This document shows positions 31,155 to 40,169 of a stretch of DNA of 64,000 nucleotides, one piece after another. The stretch is taken from contig NZ_JAUHTQ010000003.1 of the NCBI RefSeq assembly GCF_030418165.1, positions 62,001 to 126,000 on the forward strand, written 5' to 3'. The stretch's first letter is position 1; the number at the start of each line of letters is the position of its first letter. The stretch comes from Ureibacillus aquaedulcis. Its GTDB lineage: Bacteria > Bacillota > Bacilli > Bacillales_A > Planococcaceae. The position numbers were made by a program, and so were the translations under genes. The notes beneath the pieces were generated by a model, which worked only from the letters and a program-made list of their open reading frames with translations, made no database searches and was not told where the DNA came from.

Positions 31155-31213
31155 TTAATAGCCAAGGTGGAGAAAACTATTTGTTCTTTTCCACTTTTTT
31201 TGTTGTGCGTTTG

Positions 31214-31490
31214 TGATGCACTTTTTGAACGGGAGTAACCTGCGAAAAATGCTTCATCCACTTTATGATGCATTTTCTCAAACGGGAGTAACCCCTTACA
31301 GGAGTGCTTCAAAAGCTTTATGAGGTACTTCACGAATAAAATCAGCCTTACAGAAGGGCTTCATTACGCCAAAAGTGCTTCACTTACCTTATGAGGCACT
31401 TTGCGAATGAAATTAGCCTAACAGAAGTGCTTCATTACGTTTATGAAGCACTTTTCAAAGCAATCCACCCTTCTAAAGTACTTCATTCTT
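31214..31490. repeat. 52-nt hairpin repeat cluster, family A (locus 2)
   Basis: Five units start near 31214, 31266, 31321, 31392 and 31444. Most steps are 52-55 nt; the 71-nt step carries an extra half-unit. The pattern is AGTGCTTCATTACGTTTA then TGAAGCACTT, where GTGCTTCA and TGAAGCAC form a perfect 8-bp inverted repeat. It is the same family as at 4.9-5.06 kb. It occupies the gap of about 415 bases between the tautomerase gene and the convergent HAD gene. Confidence 0.88.
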
Positions 31491-31570
31491 CTGATAATTC
31501 TCTTTTCCCTTCAAATCTATCAAATAGCAACCAAAGCATACTCCATGCAAACGCTCAATTCGATACTTCC

Positions 31571-32299
31571 CTACTGCCCGCTATCCGCTTTTACAAGCTC
31601 ATATTGCTCAATCCCTAAAATCCCATAAAGCTCTTCAAGATTTCGAATTTCATAGGTAGGAATAATTTCGCTATGCTGATTCTCTTGTTCATTTAAGTTT
31701 ATCCAGCAAGTATCGATACCGGCATTCCATCCACCTGTCACGTCTGCACTAAAAGAATCGCCGATAATTAATGTTTCCTTCAAATTGATATTTTCGATTC
31801 GTGAAAACACTAGATCGAAGAAGCCTTTCATTGGTTTCTGATAGCCGGTATCTTCTGAAACAAACACTTTTTTGAAATACGGGGCAAGCCCTGAATCCTT
31901 CAATCGTTGATGCTGTGTGGAGGAGATTCCATTTGATACGATATATAAATCAAATTCGGCAGATAGCTTTTGAATTAATTCTAAAGCGCCCTCCATTAGG
32001 TGATGGCCTTCAGAGAGGTATCTACGATAATTTGCCTGAAGAGCGATTCCATCAACTTCAATTCCATACTGTTGGAACAGTAAAGCAAACCGTTTATTCA
32101 CGACTTCATCACGGCTGATTTCATTATTTTCATAGGCCTTCCATAATGAGGCATTCAATCTTTTATAGTTCGCTTTCATGTCTGGTGTCAATGTAAATTC
32201 TTGTTCTTTAAACAAATTTTGCAGGGCTACTTCTTCTGATGCTTGAAAATCCAGTAATGTATCATCTAAATCAAATAACAAAGTCTTATATGGTGCCAT
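31571..32299 (-). CDS. HAD-superfamily phosphatase, YjjG/YfnB type nucleotidase
   Basis: 242 residues. HAD motif I LLFDLDDTLLDF, motif II IVSNGISSTQ, lysine in YQKPMKGFFDLVF and motif IV LIIGDSFSADVTGGWNAGID, as in the YjjG/YfnB noncanonical pyrimidine nucleotidases that clear modified dNMPs. The cap domain is helical. The ATG follows GGGGGAAGC. Single gene, convergent with the repeat cluster; the exact substrate is not determinable. Confidence 0.88.
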   Translation of the reverse strand: MAPYKTLLFDLDDTLLDFQASEEVALQNLFKEQEFTLTPDMKANYKRLNASLWKAYENNEISRDEVVNKRFALLFQQYGIEVDGIALQANYRRYLSEGHHLMEGALELIQKLSAEFDLYIVSNGISSTQHQRLKDSGLAPYFKKVFVSEDTGYQKPMKGFFDLVFSRIENINLKETLIIGDSFSADVTGGWNAGIDTCWINLNEQENQHSEIIPTYEIRNLEELYGILGIEQYELVKADSGQ

Positions 32300-32404
32300 T
32301 TTGCTTCCCCCAAGTCCTATTTATATTTCCACATCAAATTATAGCATTCTTTTTACACAATCACTCATATCCCCTATGATATAGAAGAAGAGGTGAGGTT
32401 CAAA

Positions 32405-32911
32405 ATGAAAATACAGCTGGATGTTCAGGGCATGTCCCAATATAGCAAAGATGTATTTCCACAATTTCAAAACTCTGCTTGCGGTCCGACTACAATATGT
32501 GTCATCTTGAATTATCATGCTTCCAAACAATCGCGAGGCGTTAATGAACTCTACAGGATGCTGGGCGGTACAAGAATTGGTTTATTTACATGGCGCCTTA
32601 TAAAAAACTTGCGAAAATTATTGGGTTCAGGCTGGGATGTATCACGCTGTTCACTTGCAGAAAGCCTGAAAGAACTTGAGGCCGGAAGACCGGTTGCAAT
32701 GAAATTTGATAAGCACTTTACTTTCCAATGGTTCTCAAAACCGACATTCAAATATCATTGGGTTCCTCTTATCGGCTATGAAATCAAGGATGATGAACTT
32801 TATTTACTCCTTCATGATAATGGCGGACGAAATCGTGAAAGCCAAATAAGGAAGATTCGCTATTCTGATAACTATAAGGTACTAACTTTCGTAAAAATAA
32901 AGCCGAGGTGA
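32405..32911 (+). CDS. C39-like peptidase domain protein
   Basis: 168 residues, peptidase_C39_2-like fold. Catalytic Cys in NSACGPTTICVILNY, His in KYHWVPLIGYEI and Asp/Asn in LLHDNGGRN. There is no signal peptide or membrane segment, so it is probably cytoplasmic; it is not a bacteriocin ABC exporter. Related proteins in Bacillales are uncharacterised cysteine-peptidase-like. ATG 32405 (AGAGGTGAGG upstream) is preferred to the GTG at 32393, which lies inside the Shine-Dalgarno. Confidence 0.78.
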   Translation: MKIQLDVQGMSQYSKDVFPQFQNSACGPTTICVILNYHASKQSRGVNELYRMLGGTRIGLFTWRLIKNLRKLLGSGWDVSRCSLAESLKELEAGRPVAMKFDKHFTFQWFSKPTFKYHWVPLIGYEIKDDELYLLLHDNGGRNRESQIRKIRYSDNYKVLTFVKIKPR

Positions 32912-32932
32912 TCAAATCAATCACCCCGGCTC
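32901..32932. terminator. bidirectional terminator
   Basis: AGCCG-AGGTGAT / ATCACC-CCGGCT stem between the convergent C39-like gene and the exonuclease gene. T-rich on both sides. Confidence 0.8.
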
Positions 32933-32938
32933 ATTTAC

Positions 32939-33826
32939 TTATATGAAGGAATATAAAGTTTTGGCGTGTTTTGCAATAAGGCTGTACCCTTTATCTAGAA
33001 GACGTTCAAAAGTTTCCTGTGGGTAATCCTTTACTGCTAACTCTTCCAATGCAGCGTTTATTTGCATTTCTCTTTCAATCTTGGCAAGTTGATGGGAAAG
33101 CTTCAGCATTTCAAGATTGTCGCTAATTTTATTGCGTTGTGCTGGTTTCAGGGATTCTAGATTCTCCAGTACCCCGTCGATTGATCCGTAGTTTTGAATG
33201 AGCTGTAACGCAGTCTTGGGTCCGATTCCTTTAACCCCAGGATATCCGTCACTTGTATCCCCCATAAAGGCTTTCACATCAGCAAACTTGTACGGCTCGA
33301 TTAAGTACTCTTCCTTAAAACGGTCTTCTGTATAGATATCGTACTCAGAATACCCTTTCTTCGTAAAGGCGATTTGTGTTGATGGGTTTAATAGTTGGAG
33401 CAAATCCTTGTCACCGGAAATAACGGTAATGGAAGCTTCGTCTTTCCATTTTTCAATCATGGACCCGATCAGATCATCCGCTTCCATTCCTATTTCTCCA
33501 AAGTTTTTCCAGCCAATCATTTCAGATACTTCTTTGGCCATATCAAACTGGGGGAGCATTTCTTCAGGTGGTGCTGGACGATTTGCTTTATAGCCATCGA
33601 AAATTTCGTTTCGGAAAGTTTGCGCCCCCATATCCCAGCAAACCGCTAAGTGTGTTGGTTTATAGATTGATTGCGCCGTTAATACATGGCGGGCAAAGCC
33701 TTGTACCCCATTCGAAGGTGTCCCATCGGCTAAACGAATATAATGCCCCATTGCACTCGAGGCAAAAAAAGAACGGAACAATAGTGCCATTCCATCGACG
33801 ATCAACAGGTGTGGTTTATTAGTCAT
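32939..33826 (-). CDS. ypcP: 5'-3' exonuclease, stand-alone FEN domain (YpcP type)
   Basis: 295 residues. Related to the N-terminal 5' nuclease of DNA polymerase I. Metal-binding acidic motifs are visible as LLIVDGMALLFRSFFA, GMEADDLIGSM and ISGDKDLLQLL, then the helix-hairpin-helix FMGDTSDGYPGVKGIGPKTALQLI. It removes RNA primers or flaps during replication and repair; B. subtilis has such a separate enzyme (YpcP/ExoR). Normal length, AGAGGAA ribosome binding site. Confidence 0.92.
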   Translation of the reverse strand: MTNKPHLLIVDGMALLFRSFFASSAMGHYIRLADGTPSNGVQGFARHVLTAQSIYKPTHLAVCWDMGAQTFRNEIFDGYKANRPAPPEEMLPQFDMAKEVSEMIGWKNFGEIGMEADDLIGSMIEKWKDEASITVISGDKDLLQLLNPSTQIAFTKKGYSEYDIYTEDRFKEEYLIEPYKFADVKAFMGDTSDGYPGVKGIGPKTALQLIQNYGSIDGVLENLESLKPAQRNKISDNLEMLKLSHQLAKIEREMQINAALEELAVKDYPQETFERLLDKGYSLIAKHAKTLYSFI

Positions 33827-34349
33827 TTTTAAAATTCCTCTCTGATTCTATTGTTCTTATTATAACAAAATTAATGCGGCATTAGATGCCAATTAAATTG
33901 TTAATTAATACGCATATCACTGTAGTTTAGGTATAAATGGAATTGATTCTCTCTAATTTAAATCCCAATTTCTTATAGAATTAAATATACTTAACAAATG
34001 ATTTAATAGATTATCTTTCAAACTTCCAATTCAGTTTTAGTTAATAAAATTTTATCAAGATATCTTTACACCATTCAATAAGCAGAATATTTCCTAGGGA
34101 ATATTTTGTAACCCCATCAAACGAGAGAGAAAAATAAATAAACATAAGAGTCTCTGATTTTCAAATACTTTTATAATATAATTTCCTCAAAGGTTTCTCA
34201 AAAGGCGGACTCTCCTATTCCCCATTCAGAAGCCTTTTTAGTAGTTTCAATGCTAGAGATGAGTAATAGATTCCCCAGTGATTCAAATCTATTTAATTAT
34301 TGACAATTCCTTTCTGCAATATCCCTAAAAGTAAATGTTTTTCAAATAT
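33827..34349. other. AT-rich gap, no gene recognised
   Basis: No frame with a ribosome binding site. It holds the exonuclease promoter side and a near-perfect 20-bp palindrome AATATTTCCTAGGGAATATT (34086-34105). A weak hairpin, AAAGGC with GCCTTTTT across a long loop (about 34198-34238), could end a short transcript, but no promoter was identified. Confidence 0.4.
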
Positions 34350-34379
34350 GAAAAGCCCCTTTCCATCAGAAAAGGGCTC
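34350..34379 (-). terminator. terminator of the ABC1-kinase gene
   Basis: GAGCCCTTTTC / GAAAGGGGCTTTTC hairpin on the minus strand, a few bases after the stop. Confidence 0.85.
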
Positions 34380-34382
34380 CTT

Positions 34383-36371
34383 TTACTTTATTTGTTTCAT
34401 GTCGCGAATTGCTTGTATCGATAAGCGTACAAGCAGGACGGCACATAAAAACAGGCCGAAGTATGCGGCAATATTCAAGTAGATTGCGTATGCCGTATGA
34501 ACCACCTGTGAGATTGCAAGGAGAGCAACTGAAATAACTCCGAATGTAATACCTACAAATAGCAATATAAACCTCGAAAATAACTGTGTAATGAAATTTT
34601 TATTGTTTTTATCGGAGAAAATATCGTGATGTAAAATCACCTTTCCATCTTCAACTTTTTTAAACAACTGATCTACCCTTCGAGGAATTTTTCGCAAATT
34701 CGGTAGCAGGAGTGCCAGTTCCTCTTCTATTCTTTCCTTCGTTGCATGCGGTTCCTTAAAAGGCTTTTTCAATGTTTCTTTCAAGAAATTGCTGGAATAG
34801 ATTTTGGCTTCCTGAAAAATGTTGAAATTACGGTCAATAATTCTTAATGTGCCATCTAAAGTAACGATCACTCGTAAAGCAATGCTGACGGACGAATATA
34901 ATTGCAATCCAAAATCACGAATAACCGAAAAAATTGAGTAGACAATTTCATCTGACCGAATCCGCTCCACATAGGATATCTTCAACAAGATTTGACTGAT
35001 TGCTTGCTCCAGTTCTACACGGTTTACATCATTCCGCTTCTTGACCAATAGGGATATTCCATCATAAAGAATACCTGAATCACTCTGTTGAATGCCGATA
35101 AAGAACAATTTCAATCCTTCCTGCTGTGAAGCAGATAAACGGCAAACTGCACCAAAATCCAATATTGTAAGCTCTTTAGTCGTTACATCATAATAGATAT
35201 TTCCAGGGTGAGGGTCTGCGTGGAAGATTCCCGAAGCCAATGCTTGTTCTAAATACGAGAACAATAACCTTTCTGCAATCGTATGACGGCTGTTTACTGT
35301 TTCAGATGGCAGTGCGGCAACACTAACACCTTGTGCAAACTCCATTACTAGGATATTTTCATTGCTATATTCTTCATAGACCTTTGGAATAGTGACTCCA
35401 AGTTCACTTCTCTTCATGACATTACTAATTTGCGTCATATTGCGGGCTTCGATTTTAAAGTCGATTTCTTCCCTTAAGGAAGAAGTAAACCCTTCCGCTA
35501 AATCGAGAAAGCCTAGATTTTCCGCCCATTGAGATTTACTGGTAATCCAATTGGCAAATTCCATTAGAATGCTAAGATCTTCCCGCATAATATCTTTCAC
35601 ATCCGGTCGCAGCAGCTTGACTACAACTTGTTCATTCGTCTTCCGCAAAACCGCTTTATGTACTTGACCAATCGAGGCAGCTGCAATGGGTTGTGGATCA
35701 AAAGATGAAAATACTACGTCTACATCACCTGGCAGGTTCTGTTTTAGCGTATCATTTATTTGCTTCTCAGAAAGCGGTGTGACATTTTGCTGCAATTTCT
35801 CGAGCTCTTCAATGAAAATAGGCGAAAATAATTCTTTGCGAGTAGAAAGCACTTGCCCAAATTTAATAAAGATTCCCCCGCATTGCTCAAGTGTTTCACG
35901 CAATGCTATAGCTAATTCACGGTCGGAATCACGGTTTCTCGCATACTTCACTGTTCTCGTAATTCCATTTGTAACAGCAATTTTCACTACATTCCGCAAC
36001 CTCTTTTGATGTCTCCAATAGCCAACCATTCTTTTTGCCAGGGATCTTTTGCCATGATGCCTGCCTGATTTTTCGTCAAATGCGATCGGATCAAATAGTT
36101 CAAAGAACAAATAAATGAGCATGGATATAAGCAGCATGCTGCCTATCCACAATATCGTTGTAACATTTACTACACTATCAACCGTATCAAAAGAATATTC
36201 CTTCCCCTTCAGATACGTATACCAATAGATAAAAGTCGTGAATGAAACGCTTATCACAACCGACAATACTCTTTTAAAAAGATTGACATTCGCCCCTATT
36301 AACCGACCACTAATAAAAAAAGTAAAAGCGGCTACGAGTACGATTAGAAGGATGGGTTTAATAATGGTCAT
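34383..36371 (-). CDS. ABC1/AarF/UbiB-family atypical kinase, membrane-anchored
   Basis: 662 residues. Two N-terminal membrane segments (about 5-25 and 33-52) and a third (about 75-92), then the UbiB kinase-like domain: KxGQ motif GGIFIKFGQVLSTR, Ala-rich loop PIAAASIGQVHKA, Lys in VVVKLLRP, catalytic HADPHPGNIYY and metal-binding ILDFGAV. Two hydrophobic segments close the C terminus. The family supports isoprenoid quinone biosynthesis in ubiquinone makers; Bacillales make menaquinone, so its role here is unknown, perhaps lipid or quinone homeostasis. Monocistronic with its own terminator. Confidence 0.9.
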   Translation of the reverse strand: MTIIKPILLIVLVAAFTFFISGRLIGANVNLFKRVLSVVISVSFTTFIYWYTYLKGKEYSFDTVDSVVNVTTILWIGSMLLISMLIYLFFELFDPIAFDEKSGRHHGKRSLAKRMVGYWRHQKRLRNVVKIAVTNGITRTVKYARNRDSDRELAIALRETLEQCGGIFIKFGQVLSTRKELFSPIFIEELEKLQQNVTPLSEKQINDTLKQNLPGDVDVVFSSFDPQPIAAASIGQVHKAVLRKTNEQVVVKLLRPDVKDIMREDLSILMEFANWITSKSQWAENLGFLDLAEGFTSSLREEIDFKIEARNMTQISNVMKRSELGVTIPKVYEEYSNENILVMEFAQGVSVAALPSETVNSRHTIAERLLFSYLEQALASGIFHADPHPGNIYYDVTTKELTILDFGAVCRLSASQQEGLKLFFIGIQQSDSGILYDGISLLVKKRNDVNRVELEQAISQILLKISYVERIRSDEIVYSIFSVIRDFGLQLYSSVSIALRVIVTLDGTLRIIDRNFNIFQEAKIYSSNFLKETLKKPFKEPHATKERIEEELALLLPNLRKIPRRVDQLFKKVEDGKVILHHDIFSDKNNKNFITQLFSRFILLFVGITFGVISVALLAISQVVHTAYAIYLNIAAYFGLFLCAVLLVRLSIQAIRDMKQIK

Positions 36372-36402
36372 TCCTCACACTCGCTTTCTATTTTGTTGAA
36401 TT

Positions 36403-36849
36403 CTATTCTACTATTTTACAATCTACTATAACCTCCACATTCCCTCTTAACGCTTTGCTAATCATGCAGCTCTCCTCTGCTTTTATGGCAAGTCGTTTTG
36501 CAATTCGTTTATTGGATTCGCTTGGTTCTTCCAGCAAAATTTCAATATGGTGAATGATTTGCTTATATGTAAAGATATTATTTTCAACTTCGACAATTCC
36601 ATCCGATTGAAGAGATAGACGCGCAACTACATTAGAACGTTCCAGCATTGCGGCCAACGAAATAATATAGCAACTGGCAGCGGCACTTAAAAGTAACTCA
36701 TCGGGATTCGTTCCGATTCCTGGGCCGTTCATTTCACGGGGAATCGACATTGTCGTTTCTAAGTTTCCACAGTGAATTTGACCCGTATCATTTCTTCCTC
36801 CTGCCCAGCTCGTTTGCAGCTTAAAAATATGTTCGACTTTATTGGACAT
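36403..36849 (-). CDS. OsmC/Ohr-family protein
   Basis: 148 residues, OsmC fold: SWAGGRNDTGQI, then IGTNPDELLLSAAASCYIISLAAML with the first reactive Cys, and KAEESCMISKAL with the second. These two cysteines reduce organic hydroperoxides in Ohr/OsmC enzymes. The SCMIS form is closer to the OsmC subgroup than to Ohr (VCPYS), so the peroxidase substrate is uncertain. GAGGTGG ribosome binding site; separate from the upstream phosphatase gene. Confidence 0.85.
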   Translation of the reverse strand: MSNKVEHIFKLQTSWAGGRNDTGQIHCGNLETTMSIPREMNGPGIGTNPDELLLSAAASCYIISLAAMLERSNVVARLSLQSDGIVEVENNIFTYKQIIHHIEILLEEPSESNKRIAKRLAIKAEESCMISKALRGNVEVIVDCKIVE

Positions 36850-37005
36850 TTTCTACCACCTCACTAATTTAACTATATCACTTCTCACTTTAGGTTGATA
36901 AATATAAATCCTTCTCGGTATATACGGATAAATAAAATAAGGATCCACCTAAAAGCGAATCCTCGAAGTTACACATCAGCTTATCAATATAGCTTGCGAA
37001 TGTAT

Positions 37006-37794
37006 TTATAAGCCTAGATTTTTAGTCCTCGTTGTTAATTCTGAAGTTAAACCAATAGAATGAATGGTGATCTCTAATGAGTCCTTAGTAAAGACTACTC
37101 CATGAAGCTGACCTCGTTCAAAGATTGCCCCGCCTCCATCTATTCCCAACTTCTTTTGGCATGGGGATAACCAGACATCACTTGATTTATCTTCATTCAA
37201 TAAAACTGTTGGGGTATGTCCAAAAACAACAATTTCCTTTGCTTTATGCGGGGTACTATAAAACTCTTCCCGAATCCAATAAAAATCATCTTCCTTTGTT
37301 TTCCGGAAATTCTCTTCTTGCGGGGAAATTCCTGCATGAACAAAGAGGAAGGGTCCCCATAAATAGAAACGCCTCAAGCCCTTAATAAACTCGATGACCT
37401 TTGCCTGTTCTTTTTGGATTTTAGTTGTCAGTTCCTTTACTGAAAAATCATTTGAGGCAATAGTAAAAGCAGGATTATTGATAAAACTCTGAACGGTAGC
37501 GGCTCCCCCAACCTTCGGATTAAAATAATACTCCGATAGCTCCTCTGGTTTATCCAGCCATCCCAAGAATAATCGTTCATGATTTCCGCTTAATGTGACG
37601 ACATCATACTCCTGGGCCAGCTGCATTATTCTTTGAATTACTTTTAAACTATCCGGTCCCCGATCAAGATAATCCCCCAGAAAGACGAGTTGTTCTTCGA
37701 CTGGATTCCATTTAGATAAGATGGGTTCCAACAAACTATAACAACCATGTATATCGCCTATTACGAAAACTTTATCCAATAACACACACCCCAT
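37006..37794 (-). CDS. PPP-type metallophosphatase (PrpE/serine-threonine phosphatase-like)
   Basis: 262 residues. The complete PPP signature is present: GDIHGCY, LGDYLDRGPDS, SGNHERLF, VHAGISP and FGHTPT. Family members dephosphorylate phosphoproteins or dinucleoside polyphosphates; the substrate cannot be read from sequence. All canonical residues are intact, unlike the Pnkp phosphatase domain in this window. The ATG at 37794 has no obvious ribosome binding site; a TTG five codons in (37779), behind GGGGTG, may be the true start. Confidence 0.88.
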   Translation of the reverse strand: MGCVLLDKVFVIGDIHGCYSLLEPILSKWNPVEEQLVFLGDYLDRGPDSLKVIQRIMQLAQEYDVVTLSGNHERLFLGWLDKPEELSEYYFNPKVGGAATVQSFINNPAFTIASNDFSVKELTTKIQKEQAKVIEFIKGLRRFYLWGPFLFVHAGISPQEENFRKTKEDDFYWIREEFYSTPHKAKEIVVFGHTPTVLLNEDKSSDVWLSPCQKKLGIDGGGAIFERGQLHGVVFTKDSLEITIHSIGLTSELTTRTKNLGL

Positions 37795-38025
37795 TTACGA
37801 AAAACTTGCTTCCTATATTGATTGATACCCTTACAAATCGCCTTATAGACTTATAATTCAATCTATTCTTACTATATCATATTCAATTGGAAATATTTTA
37901 TATCTATATAAAACACTATAGAGCAGAAAATATAATATTGGATACTTTGGGGGTAGATAATTAGCATTATCCAGCCTCGGATAATACTGATTTAAAAAAC
38001 AAATTTTCTTTTTTTTATTTATCTC

Positions 38026-38054
38026 TAGACAATCCTGTAATTTCCTAGTATACT
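38026..38054 (+). promoter_or_regulatory. sigma-A promoter of the cold-shock gene
   Basis: TAGACA-N17-TATACT, near-consensus and optimally spaced. Predicted transcription start near 38061 gives a leader of about 146 nt before the csp ATG, as is usual for cold-shock genes. Confidence 0.75.
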
Positions 38055-38090
38055 AAGGCTTATAATAATTATATTGCTTCATATCTAATG

Positions 38091-38156
38091 AATTCACATG
38101 TTACAAAAAGTAATCGTGAACGTTCGGTACTTTTTGTAATGTGTGAATTTTTTTAT
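38091..38156 (+). terminator. terminator-like hairpin in the csp 5' leader
   Basis: AATTCACATGTTACAAAAAG and its partner CTTTTTGTAATGTGTGAATT form a stem of about 22 bp with two mismatched pairs, and the right arm runs straight into TTTTTTT. It lies between the csp promoter and the csp start, so it is either an attenuator or the end of a short leader RNA. See findings. Confidence 0.75.
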
Positions 38157-38206
38157 AGTATTTTGAAGTAATTGGTTATTGATTAAATTTTTGGAGGTCT
38201 ATTAAT

Positions 38207-38407
38207 ATGACACAAGGTACAGTAAAATGGTTTAACTCAGAAAAAGGTTTTGGATTTATCGAAGTTGAAGGTGGAAACGATGTATTCGTACACTTCTCTG
38301 CAATCCAAGGCGACGGTTTCAAAACTTTAGAAGAAGGTCAAAAAGTTGAATTCTCAGTTGAAGAAGGAAACCGCGGACCACAAGCTTCTAACGTAACTAA
38401 ACTTTAA
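38207..38407 (+). CDS. csp: cold-shock protein (CspA/CspB family)
   Basis: 66 residues, a single cold-shock domain. RNP1 KGFGFIEV and RNP2 VFVHFSAI are visible, with [11 protein letters not shown] at the start and the C terminus [10 protein letters not shown]. Binds single-stranded nucleic acids and acts as an RNA chaperone and anti-terminator. TTGGAGG precedes the ATG. The long leader with a terminator-like hairpin suggests control in the leader RNA. Confidence 0.97.
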   Translation: MTQGTVKWFNSEKGFGFIEVEGGNDVFVHFSAIQGDGFKTLEEGQKVEFSVEEGNRGPQASNVTKL

Positions 38408-38417
38408 TTTGAAGCTC

Positions 38418-38455
38418 AAAGGGCAATCTCTTTTATAGAGATTGCCCTTTTTTTA
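38418..38455 (+). terminator. terminator of csp
   Basis: AAAGGGCAATCTCT / AGAGATTGCCCTTTTTTT hairpin; its end overlaps the stop region of the convergent EAL gene. Confidence 0.93.
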
Positions 38456-40030
38456 GTTGAATATTTGTTTAATCAAACTGTAGTACTCCAATTGCGTTTC
38501 ATAGCATAGGTTGTTGGCCTTGAGGCATTTGCTATTCTTCATAATCGTCTCAAAAGAGCTGGGTTTACTGATGAGGTATCCCTGTATTGCATCACATTCA
38601 CTATTTAGCAAATAATTAAATTGCTCCATTGTCTCTACCCCCTCCGCTACCACATTTAATTTTAAATGCTTTGCCATGGAGATGATTAAGTCCACTAATG
38701 GCTCATGTTCGTTTTCAGTAATGTTCTTCACAAAATCCCGATCAATCTTCAAGCAATCTACGGGAAGATCCTTCAAGTAGGAAAGCGATGAATACCCCTT
38801 GCCAAAATCATCTAAAGCAATTGTGATTCCCAAGGCTTTCAGCTCACCCAGGATAGGCATCAGAAAGCTCTTATCCATTGTCATGGTTTCAGTAATTTCC
38901 AGCTGCAAGCTTTTAGGAGGAAGCTTAGTCTCCTTTAAAATGGATCTTAAAACTTCAGCAAAATTCTCATGGAAAAGCTGTCCCAGCGATAAATTGACGG
39001 CAACCGTGATAGGATGCCCCAAAGTTTCTTGTAATTCTTTTGTTTGTCGGCAAGCTGTTTCAAGTACCCATTTCCCTATTGGGACAATTAGGCCGGATTC
39101 TTCTGCAATAGGAATAAAGTCTGACGGTGCAATGAGGCCCTTCTTTGGATGTTTCCATCGCACTAGAGCTTCCATGGAAATCTCATGCTTTGTTTTTAAC
39201 TTCAGCTGGGGTTGATATTGAAGAAATAATTCATTGTTTTGAATCGCATTATATAAATCATTTTCTAAAAGCAACTGTTCTTCTCGAACATACGACATAG
39301 CCGGCTCATAGAAAGCCCATTGCTCCGGCACATTTCTTGCTTCATACATACCAAATCTAGCACATTTCAAAAGATCGTCTGCGCTTTTTGCATCCTCGGG
39401 ATAATAGGCAATTCCGATATTCAAGGCAATATTTAGGGAGAAATGCTGGATGCAAAACGGTTTCTCCATTAATTCAGTAAGTTGTTTACAAAGAATGAGA
39501 AAAGCTTCCTTATCATTTTCGCCTGCACTCAAGATTAGAAATTGATCCTCTTCCAGTTTCCCAATTACCAGATGAGGAAGCTTCTTCAGCAATCGTTCGG
39601 CTATCAAAGCCAGCAAACGGTTAGTATAAAAGGTGCCCAAAGAACTTTTGATTGTTGAGAATCGATCTACTTCAAAAACCAACAGTGCTTTTTGGGATGC
39701 ATCACTTTTTAAGTCGTCATTGATTCTTTCAATGATATAACGCTCATTTGGAAGCTTCGTAACCTCATCATAATAAGCCATAAAATGCTTTTCTTTTTCG
39801 GCATTGGATAATTTTCGTTCAGTATCCCGTAAAGTTCTAAGGGTATTTTCGTGTATCCATTTTACATAGACACCAAAACAAAGCAGCGAAATCATAATAA
39901 GAGAATAGACTATATTATTAGAGATCGAACTTACCGCAGATAATAAAAAAATGCTAACAAGAGCCATGACTGCTACCCCAATTGCTAAGTACGTGATATT
40001 TTTCCTGTCCAGGTACGAATAACTATTCAT
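38453..40030 (-). CDS. membrane GGDEF-EAL protein, probable c-di-GMP phosphodiesterase
   Basis: 525 residues. Two N-terminal membrane helices (about 13-33 and 39-58), a coiled linker, a GGDEF domain (about 85-240) and an EAL domain (about 253-500). The GGDEF active site is degenerate (KLEEDQF at 158-164), so no cyclase activity is expected. The EAL domain keeps its catalytic set: EAL (287-289), LEITET (378-382), DDFGKGYSS (407-415), LKID (427-430) and VAEGVET (461-467). It should therefore degrade c-di-GMP, possibly with GTP sensing by the dead domain. Ribosome binding site GGGGGTC. Confidence 0.92.
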   Translation of the reverse strand: MNSYSYLDRKNITYLAIGVAVMALVSIFLLSAVSSISNNIVYSLIMISLLCFGVYVKWIHENTLRTLRDTERKLSNAEKEKHFMAYYDEVTKLPNERYIIERINDDLKSDASQKALLVFEVDRFSTIKSSLGTFYTNRLLALIAERLLKKLPHLVIGKLEEDQFLILSAGENDKEAFLILCKQLTELMEKPFCIQHFSLNIALNIGIAYYPEDAKSADDLLKCARFGMYEARNVPEQWAFYEPAMSYVREEQLLLENDLYNAIQNNELFLQYQPQLKLKTKHEISMEALVRWKHPKKGLIAPSDFIPIAEESGLIVPIGKWVLETACRQTKELQETLGHPITVAVNLSLGQLFHENFAEVLRSILKETKLPPKSLQLEITETMTMDKSFLMPILGELKALGITIALDDFGKGYSSLSYLKDLPVDCLKIDRDFVKNITENEHEPLVDLIISMAKHLKLNVVAEGVETMEQFNYLLNSECDAIQGYLISKPSSFETIMKNSKCLKANNLCYETQLEYYSLIKQIFN

Positions 40031-40169
40031 TATTGACCCCCTATCTTAAATCAAAATAACTAACTACAACAAAAACTCCTTAGGTAATTTGGTATGATAA
40101 AAAATTTCTCGAGTAGTTACTTTTTATTTAATCGTACTTATAGGGGGTTATTTTTTTTTGTACACTATT

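Noticed and set aside
32393-32404. GTG as start of the C39-like gene
   Set aside because: The GTG is itself part of the AGAGGTGAGG Shine-Dalgarno that serves the ATG at 32405.
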